A DNA stretch of 11,153 nt from Phoronis ovalis (lineage: Eukaryota; Phoronida; Phoronidae), in assembly GCA_028565635.1 (NCBI GenBank), contig JAOXYB010055857.1, positions 1-11,153 of the forward strand, written 5' to 3'. The stretch's first letter is position 1. Each line of letters begins with the position of its first letter. Below are positions 1 through 9,400 of the stretch, piece after piece. The notes beneath the pieces were generated by a model. That model was not told the DNA's origin. It searched no databases and worked only from the letters and a program-made list of their open reading frames with translations. A program made the translations under genes and the position numbers.

Positions 1-30
1 TCGATAACAGTGAATTTGACGCGGCGGACG
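1..30 (-). CDS. Possible start of the next laminin alpha exon (LG1-LG2 link), cut by window edge
   Basis: The previous exon ends in phase 2, so the next must begin by completing AG_. Acceptor ttaccctgtaaccgcag before C at position 30 gives AG+C (Ser), then an open frame reading VRRVKFTVI to the window edge. The bases are GC- and CpG-rich compared with the AT-rich introns, as for coding sequence. Thirty bases are too few for a family match, and two other in-frame acceptors lie a little upstream (around positions 42-55). Tentative. Confidence 0.35.
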
Positions 31-293
31 CTGCGGTTACAGGGTAAATCCAAAGTACCTCCAGCCTACTGCTGGGGTTACAATAATCCTAACAACATGA
101 ACTGCATGTGGATTTTCTTGTATCTATTAGTAAAGCTAAGAATTTTTCACACCCCCAATTACCACCTTTGTGTTATACTAAAGTGCATTACAGATTGAAT
201 TGCAATATTAAGGTATCATATCTCAGAACATTAAGCTTCTGCTGATGATGCATGCCAGAAAAGTACAGAAGTGCATGTAAATTAGATTTTTAC

Positions 294-418
294 CTTGCTA
301 TGCAACCCGTTTCTGCATTTTGCCCTTGTACATAATTCCACAAACCAACAGGTGCCTCATTGTACAGAACTTCTTCAATACATCCAACATAAGAACGAAC
401 CAAAATGCTAGCAGGAAG
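294..418 (-). CDS. Laminin alpha exon: end of LG1 with its disulfide pair
   Basis: Acceptor gtaatatttcag precedes CTTCCTGCT (phase 0). The donor gtaaaa follows ATAGCAAG, leaving two bases (phase 2). The exon encodes 41 full codons (chain residues 726-766): LPASILVRSYVGCIEEVLYN, then EAPVGLWNYVQGQNAETGCI, then A. Val-Gly-Cys-Ile-x-x-Val-x-x-Asn, the Gly-Leu-Trp-Asn-Tyr block and the final Gly-Cys form the canonical LG C-terminus, whose two cysteines pair. Laminin alpha LG1 domains commonly carry the same Leu-Trp-Asn-Phe/Tyr block. The exon was found from motif and phase; a longer plus-strand open frame over it is a shadow. It completes LG1. Confidence 0.94.
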
Positions 419-3400
419 CTGAAATATTACAATACTTCATACACTATTCATTTATATAAAAGTGACAACTGGATTGATTCCATACGTTTAGAGGTGAAAT
501 TAAGACATTGTATTCTCACGTAATTTGAGGTAAAATATTTTAGAGCTTCAAAAACAACTTAATATGTTTAACAAGGTTATGATGAGAATACGGTACATGT
601 ACCTCAGGACATAAATATTAGTGTTAGGACGAACTGTAAAGTTCAAAAGTCCAAAATTTATTTTACTAAATCAAAATAGAAGGTGTCAATAGAATAGAAG
701 GCCTTATAAATTAATTTATTGAAACTCAGCTTTGAACTACCTCATTTATCCATATACAATGTGTTCAAAATTTGAAATAAAGTTTATATTTTGAATAAAA
801 GCCGAGAAGTCACTACCTTAATACATAACAAATACATAATAATACCAGGAATTAATTAAAACTGTTATACCACTGATTGAAAATAGCAATATGGCAAAAA
901 TGTGGCTTAAAGAAATCAATAATAAACAATAAAATACAGCAGTATAAAATATAATTGCACAAAAATAGGGATGTGACTAGAAATAAACAGCTATGGCAAG
1001 AAGAAAACTTACAACAATTCCTTCTGGAGCTCCACCGATAAACACTTTAGTTGTTTTTGGGTTCATATTTAACACACTGAACTGTCCAGGGGAATCACCT
1101 TCTTGAACAACATCAGGTTCTTTATCTGTGCGGACAATAACTTTACCACGCTTGCCACTCCTAAAAAATACACGATTCAGAGGCTATACTGCAAACAAGA
1201 ACACTTTTATCAAAGAATGATAACTGATATAGTCAGTTACAGGTGTTTATTCAAAAATATCTTAGCAAAAAACCTTTCAAATCAGCAAAAATTAGTAACT
1301 GTAATGGAAACTTTACCTAATATTTCATAATAGCAATAATCTTTAGGTATGACATGACTCCTAGGTACAAGAGTCGTTCAAATAAAATTCTCTACCAAGG
1401 GAAACCTAAAAATATTGTCATCAATGTGCAAGAAATACATACCTCTCTGCTAATACTTGGTGCCACTTTCCATCGCTTACACTAAAATCTTCTCGAGTTG
1501 TGATCTCTGCAGGCCCTCCACCAAGATCGTATTGAAAGACGACACGTCCATCTCTGATTTCCAATGAGAAGAAGTCACCCTATAAATGGTTACCAGATGT
1601 TATGTACATGTACTAAGTTTTTACTGTGTTGCATTTTTAGAATATTGTAAGTTCAAAACTTTTGGATTCACTTACATGGACTTTGAAACCAGGTACAGAA
1701 ATATAGCATTTCATATTATCAGGTTTTACCAATAGTGTCGGATTTGTATTAAAATCCCACCGATGTCCACACTCTAAATACATTATTGACAAAATAATGA
1801 ATACTCTGCCATTGTACATGTAAGGTCAAAACCTAAGGTAGTAATTTATGTGCTAATTATAGTCACTGTGCACTTTATTGTACAAGTAATAAAAGATTTA
1901 AGCGGCTATTCATCTTACTTGCAATCAATTGCTATCTTAACATAAAATGCATTTGAACACTGGTAACAGAACGTCACATTGCTGCATTGCCAATACACTG
2001 ATTATCAGATTTGACTATATAGCTGTATGCAGATTTCCCTGAAGATGCATAATGTTCAAATTCTAGTAGCTCAAAGTATTGATTGCTGCCTACTTTAATA
2101 AAGCAATACGAACACCTGTTTGATATACACATAAAGGACATAAGCAGATTGGTTATTTAGCAACAGGAACATAATTGGGGGGCAGCGGCATTTAGCAGCA
2201 CCTAATTTCTGTGACAGAAAATTTGCTATTAGCATTAATGACATCCACAGTGAAATTGAATAAAATCCTATACCCCGACCAGGCCCCCGACAATGTAAAG
2301 GAGAAATACACAGTAACTTTATAATGCACATTAAAATTGTGAGCTCTTTGTTTGGTTACTGTTTAAGTCAGTAGCAACAGTAAAGTGTCTATCATGGTTT
2401 ACTTCACGGTTCTAGATCCCTTGATGAACTTAGTATCACCAATCAAAGATGCAACTAAGGAGTTAATGTTGTAGAAATTTGCCTAAATGAACTTTTGACA
2501 TTATTTAGGTAGCTCATTCCACGTTGGTATATGTTTTGAGAGCAAATACTTTGATAACACATAGTCAGTAAGTAGTACATTAGACAACAGTTCACCAACA
2601 AAATAACACAGTACAAAACAGCATCAACAAAGGGGCGCGCACACAAAAGGGCATTTAACAAAACACCACACCCACACCATCATTACCTTTTTCACTACCA
2701 TTGTGCCAGTTCTGTCATCAGTCTATATAAACATAAACACACTTGGGTAATGCTGTATTACTAGATAGCACTTAAATACATGTATTATTAGTACATACAA
2801 ATTCACTGATGAACAAGTCTGTTAGAGCAGCATCTTAATCTCACCGATTTTCCTGCAAATCTTTGATCAGGTCCAACGTATAACAGCATGCCATTTTCTT
2901 CCTCCGTACGGAAAAACATAGACACCTTAACGGCATCATTTAGCTTACTTGGAGTTTTAACTTGCAGAGTGGTATTACGGAAGAACTGCATGCCAACCAT
3001 AATCTGAAACAAACCAAGAATCAACACCACTAGGATAACAATGCGGTATCATTCAACAAAAGAAATACACAAAATTTTGAGTAATAAACCTAAAGATATT
3101 TGTGAACCAAAACAACCTTTTAGTCCTGTCCTCAGACAGGGGACATTTTATATGACTAACCAAGTTGTCTAGATCCCAAATTTTCTACTAAATACAGACT
3201 ATGAGTGTCATGTTCCCTGATTTAACCACACGTCAATGCTAGTTTTTTGTTTTTATTAAATGCACAGGTGAAAGAGGTTAGAGCTGGAATAAAAAAATTT
3301 GGCAGATCACTCTCTTTGTCGCCAACATCAACAAGGTAAATTACCTAAAGTATTTTTGATTGGCGGATGACAAACAAGAAGAATGTCACTTTGAATTTGC

Positions 3401-6400
3401 ACATTTGATTCACATATGTATAATATGAAATTCACTCATGTATTTCACTGCAATATTCAATATTTAAAATGGTAATTTACAAAACTACCACCAGGTTCTT
3501 TTTTCAAAATTACTGTGATCACATGGTTACATATTATGAAAACATACAAGTAATACTGGTGAGTGAGAAGGACACCGATCACATGTAGAGGTGAGTTCCC
3601 ACCTAAAAATAAGCAGAGCATCAAAAAGCTGCTGCTACTGTGCCAGCCTGAGGCTCATAACTTGAAGGATTTGTCATATTGAACTACACTGCAAAAATAT
3701 GCATCAGTTTCCCATGAAGTTCAAAATCTGCCAGTAAGCATTCACATGAACAACTCACATTACTGGTAGCATCTCTTGCAGCAGCAATCTTTCTTCGGAG
3801 TTCTTCCAAATTACCTTTGACCTCTTCGCTAGCTATGTTAACAGTTTTCACTCTTTCAGTCAATTTGTCAATCAGGTCCACAGTTTCAGGAACAAAACGT
3901 TTGGCATCCTCAACTGAAAGAATTAACATCTTAAAAATCTACTGCAATACACTTATAGGCAACTACACATGAGGAAAGACTACAAGGGGAAGATGGTCAG
4001 AATATTTTGTTTTTTTATCTCTCTTTACTATTCCCACAGCCTTAACCAACATTAGCACAAATATCAACACCAACCATGTGTAATTGGCACTTCATAAAGA
4101 CTGCAGAACCTGAAGCTATATTTAGTTTCATGTTTTTCCCCAGGTGACCATTCCGTTGGAAGAAGCCCTAGTAAATCTCATCAATTAAATCCTACTGCAT
4201 TCCACATTGCAGTAGTTTTGACATGTTTTAAAGGATTCCCGATAAAATTAAATAAGAAAGATATAGTTTGAGTAAAGGAACTTGCATATCTTCTAATTCA
4301 GTGACTTATTATTTAGTTAGTAAATACAACTGATCCACATACTAGCAGTGTCTGCCTTGTCAATGTCTCTATTGGCTGTTACAACATCTTGAGCAATATC
4401 TTTCAGACGCTGCTCATCATTGGGAAGTTTATCAATGATATCTTGAATGGTGTTCTTAGCATCAACAGCTCTCATCTGAGCATCCATTGCAATTTCAGCC
4501 GCCTCCTTTGCCCTATCACTAAGATCTTCTATAAATGGAAGAAAACGAGAAATCAATAATATGCTACAGTTGCCCAAGCTAAAAGATACACAAGATTAGA
4601 TTTATACTTTTTTACTTTTTGATTTTTACTATTATCAGTGATTAGTTCTTATTTCTGTGGGTTTGACAAAAAAATAATTCATTGTACGCCATATACAAGC
4701 TTATAAGACATTCACCTTTCCCATCTCATGATCATATTTTTCATATATACAGTGACACCTAATGATACTGCTGACATGCTATATACAGATCGAGCCTTCC
4801 ACAAAGTTGCGTGTTTAAACAATTCATATTTGAATAACTGGGCAACCATAGCAAAGAAGTGTTCTCATAAATATATTTGCAAATGCTGTATTACCATATG
4901 CACTAATTTTAGCTTTATAATATTTCTCAAGATTAGGAAACATTATTTATAATAACAATTTTCATATTATTAGATATCACAGAGTACTTGCGTGTAGGTA
5001 GGTTGTCAAATTCATTTTGAGTATCCTTAAGTAAGCCACTTGTGTCTTCATTAAGCTGAGTCAGTAGGCTTACCGAGTCTTTTGCATTATTCAAACGAGT
5101 TCTTAGTTTATTAACAACCTTCGAAGAGAAATTAAACAGAAATCATCCAATAGTACATAAGGCCACAAACAGCAAAATAGCAGTTCCCATTCCAGATTCA
5201 ATTTGGCCTACATGACAGTAGCTCTCAAATAAATTTATCGGACTACAGTATCGACAGCAACAAATAAAGTTTTTTCCACAAAGCTATCACAGACTAAAAT
5301 GCCTTAACACCTAATCTTTTCTCACATCAATCTAAAGGCAAATTTCAAATCTGACATTAAAATCCTTTGTGCCATGGACAGATCAGTATCATGATAAAGC
5401 TATGCATGTAGCTAGATGTGCACAACATTTAACCAGAGAACAACATAATATATAGGTTCTGGTCAGTTAGCTTTTAACAAGTGGAATACAACTCTATTAA
5501 TTTTTATTCTGATAATGTTTCTTATAATTATGATTAAAATATAAATTTAATTCATTGCTTAAAATTTTTAAATTTGATTCTTTTTTCTTATTAATTATTT
5601 TAATCTACGTATAAGAAAGGGATGTTTAAACTTAAGAGATTTTGGTTGTAAAATAAACATAAATACTGAAAATATGATACTTTGTGTTGTAAAAGATTTT
5701 TTCCTTTATCAATGCTTCTTTTTGATAACATTTATATGGTAAATAGTGTAAAAACATACATGTATATGTATTAATAACTTCTCCAGCAGAATAAGGGTGT
5801 CAGTAGTAGTCTGATATCTACACTGTATACAAACAACAAGAATATCATGGAAATAAAGCAAAGAAATGTACCTTATCCTTGATATCTTGAGCTTTTGATA
5901 AAAGCTCGTCACTACGAGCCTTTGAAGCTGTTGCTTCATCACCTAATCCTTGAGTATCAGTTATAGCTTTCATAGAAGCATCGATAGCTTCTTGTGCAGC
6001 ATTCATTGCTTCATTTATAGAATCAACGATTGTTTCGTATGCTCTAGCTGCTCGCAAGGCTCCATCAGCTGCTTCGTTAGTATCACGGATCAAACTAAAG
6101 TAACAAATGAAATAGAACTGCAATTACTAAAAAATTTAAAATTTCAACATCATTTTGCTGCTACAGGAGGTAATAGTTTTTTTTGGTGTCTTCACACAAT
6201 TCCTCAAGAACACAATTTATAATACATTTACAATAATAGAAATAACGATGTTAATTTAACTGATTCATCAAGTTGTGACTGGGATTCTACAATTCCTAGA
6301 CTCACCGCATGAGCCACACGCCATTACTTCTAATTATAACTGAACACACAAGAGCAGACTCAGAAAGCATAATTAGCTATTTCACAATCTTGTATTTAAG

Positions 6401-9400
6401 GTAGCGAAAACTGTCTGCACAATTTATTCACACTTATACTTTAGGTTAAATTTTTGTTAATTAAATTAAAAGGCAGACAAACAAAAGTATATATATTTCG
6501 AAAGTGTAAATTTTATGTTTCAACAAATGGCAACTGCACAGGTCACATGACCTACTCTGAGAGAAAGAAATTCCAGATTTAGAAGTTTGATTTGTATACC
6601 TTCAGAATGTATATACTTTTATTTGTCCATCTTTTCTATTAAATGGCTGAAATTTAACTTAAAGTATAGTGTGAATAAATGTTGTCAAACAATACTTGCT
6701 ACCTTAACTCAAAAGCTCTTCCATCAACACTTACTACTGCATAAGTGGGCAATTAGCAATTCAAACTACTTTGATTCCACCTCCCCCATAATTTAAATTA
6801 ATTCCGCCATAATTCAAACTAACTTTTTCAACTCCTATTTTCTTGAAATATAAACATAATGGTTGTAATAAGGTTTCAGTCTAGTAGTGCAGCCCTTAGT
6901 ACAAAAACTTGGGAAACTTAATTTCTTACTTTTCAAGTTCATCAGCCAGTAATTTCAGGTTATTGGCATAGTCAGTAGCATTTTGCACCAGGGGGTGCAA
7001 CTCATCATTAGCTTCGCGAATATCATTAACTCTGGTATTTAATGTCTGCATGGCTTGGTCTAAGCGGGACGATTCAAACTCAAGGTCCTGCAACAGATAA
7101 GAGTTGTCATCTGGATACAGCAGCAGTGCACCAGACAAATCATGTATCTAACACGAATTTCCGTTATCCGTTATCTTGTTGCATTAAAACTTGGATAGTG
7201 TACAATGGTACATATGGTTGAAAGTCTACTGTCTACTTTTTAACAAACACTAATTATATTACTTTCAATGAATAAAATCAGTAACTGTCTCTATCAACCA
7301 CAAACTGTATACTGGTTTGTGCATTGCATGAAACCTAAAAATAAAATGAGTTGAAGGTTCATATATATTTGTAGCATTTTGGCAATAGAAAATTCAATGA
7401 AAGTATCCAGTTAGGTCAATTAATTTCAGCTTTAGAAAATAATGTCTAGATACATTTCCACACACACACGTGATGGTGGCAAAACAGAGTAACAAGGCAT
7501 CAGTTTTGCCAAGGTTTCTTCGTTGAAGTAAAGCATTACACAATTCTTTTACCTTAAATGCTTGTTTTGCATCATTCAAGAATTGGCGAGTTGTCTTCAA
7601 CAAATCAGTGGCCATGTTGAGTATGTCTCGGGCTTCTTTGGCATCTCTCTTGATAGTATCCACAGTTGACTATGAAATAGCAAATAAATGGCAAGCTACA
7701 TCAAACCAGTAATACTATGTACATGTAAGTGTGGCTAGTTTATAAGAGGTCTTAAAAGTAATCATCTAACATTTCAAAACTACATTGTTATTATGGGTTC
7801 CAACAACAAACTTGGAATCCATACAGTTCTTGTATCAGTTCTTCCCTTTCTTTTTTATTCAGCAAATTTTGTCCAAAGCATCTCAGAAAGTACTGGTCAG
7901 ATTTAAACAAATTTTGTGGAAATGTTGAATGGCAAATTTTTTGATTATAAAGGCCATCTTTAATCCAAATTAGCAACCATATCAAAAACATTTTCTTTGA
8001 AAACTCAGACACTACTGGATAGATTTTCAACAAAACTTGGATCAAAAAATGTATGCAAAATGGTTGCAATTTCAAAAACTTTTGTGTTGGAAATCATGTA
8101 CTGTGTTGACGTGTGACACCTAATCTAGTTCATTCTTATGATACTTGGACAAATGTTAAACTGTAATAACAAATTAGTAACTAAAACCATAAAAGCATAA
8201 AGTAAAATAATTTCTAATTGCATCTTGTTATTTTCGTGACAATGTTTACAATTAAAAAAAAAATGCCTGAGAAAATGAATTTAATCACTTAATAGGCAAC
8301 TCACTCTGATAGGGTGATTTTCATTGCGCGTGACTATGTCCTGGGCTTCCCTTGAATCCTCTTGCGAACGCTCAGCATTGATGAGAATGTCACGTAACTT
8401 GTCCTGAATGTTATCAATTTCATCACGAAGTTCATGAGTACGATTTAGATGTCCTGTGGCTTGAGCATGTAGCTCCATGACACGACGAAGCACTGAAGCA
8501 GTATGACAAATTTTCATCAGGTTTAATAATTACAAATTAATATTGTGCAAAGCATTTTATTTTTATTGCAGGGCAGCTGTCTCTAAACTAGTTAATGCAA
8601 TGAATATGTTAGTTCTTAAATTGCTACAGGCTGTTTGTAGTGCTGGCCAAATTGCAACTGCAGTTTTAAGATGACAAGATAAGAAGTGAACCTTTTCTCA
8701 AAATTCAACAAAGTAGCAAAGATAAAATCATGTTTAAAATCATCTTAATCATGGTTCAAATTTAAAAATTTATATATACATGTAGGTACAATGATTATTT
8801 CTAAACTCACGATCCATTGCATCTTGCAGTTCTTGTTCATTCAAATCCTTTTGAATCGAGAAATCTCTTTCAAAAATCTCATCAATAATTTCTCTAGCTT
8901 GCTTAATTAACTGGATTAGGTTGGCTCCCTGCTCTCTCATTTCAATAGTATTTCGTACATCTTCGATAAATGCAACTGTCTCATCAACCATCTGAACAGC
9001 CATGCTAACCAGTGCTTCCACGTTATCAGAAGTTGTCTTCACATTTGTCGCTTCTTTAGCCAGATGATCCGCTTCAAGAAATAATACTTCAGACTCTCTT
9101 TGAACTTTATTAGCTAAATTTTGCATCTCTCTTAGTTCTTCTTGTATTGGTAGAGCTTCAATAGGTTGTACAGCTTTAAGCAAATTGGCAACTTCGGGCT
9201 GTAAACAAGACACTATAAATGTTAAACAAGTAAAACGCAAATCTGTTTGGAATCCAATGGCAAATAATACAAATCACACGAGTTTTGCCATGTCTGAAGC
9301 CCATCACATCTTTGGGATTACATCATATTGTGGTTTGTAGTAGTCCTGATTTGTATCTGGGCAGTGCAATTTAGTTCTGTTAAGAATTACATGCGTAAAG

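Noticed and set aside
10-198. Plus-strand open frame beginning NLTRRTLRLQGKSK.
   Set aside because: Runs into AT-rich intron sequence, has no homologous pattern I recognise and lies opposite a possible laminin exon.
2095-2331. Minus-strand 78-codon open frame.
   Set aside because: No family resemblance, no fitting splice sites, and LG1 is complete without it.
2455-2661. Minus-strand open frame with a nearby TWNELP-like string, as seen near the end of some non-LTR retrotransposon reverse transcriptases.
   Set aside because: Only six residues fit. They are in a different frame from the long open frame and are followed at once by stops. No catalytic motif is present, so this is not enough to call a retroelement fragment.
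5490-5720. Extremely AT-rich stretch, considered as a matrix-attachment or origin-like region.
   Set aside because: AT-richness alone is common in introns of this window; no specific motif supports either role.
5950-6222. Plus-strand 90-codon open frame.
   Set aside because: It is the antisense of the laminin exon 5872-6094; its Ser/Cys/Ile-rich translation mirrors the Ala-rich coiled coil.
7791-8075. 94-codon minus-strand open frame in an intron.
   Set aside because: Low-complexity Phe/Leu/Lys content, no domain, no splice phase that fits the laminin chain; the chain is already continuous across this intron.
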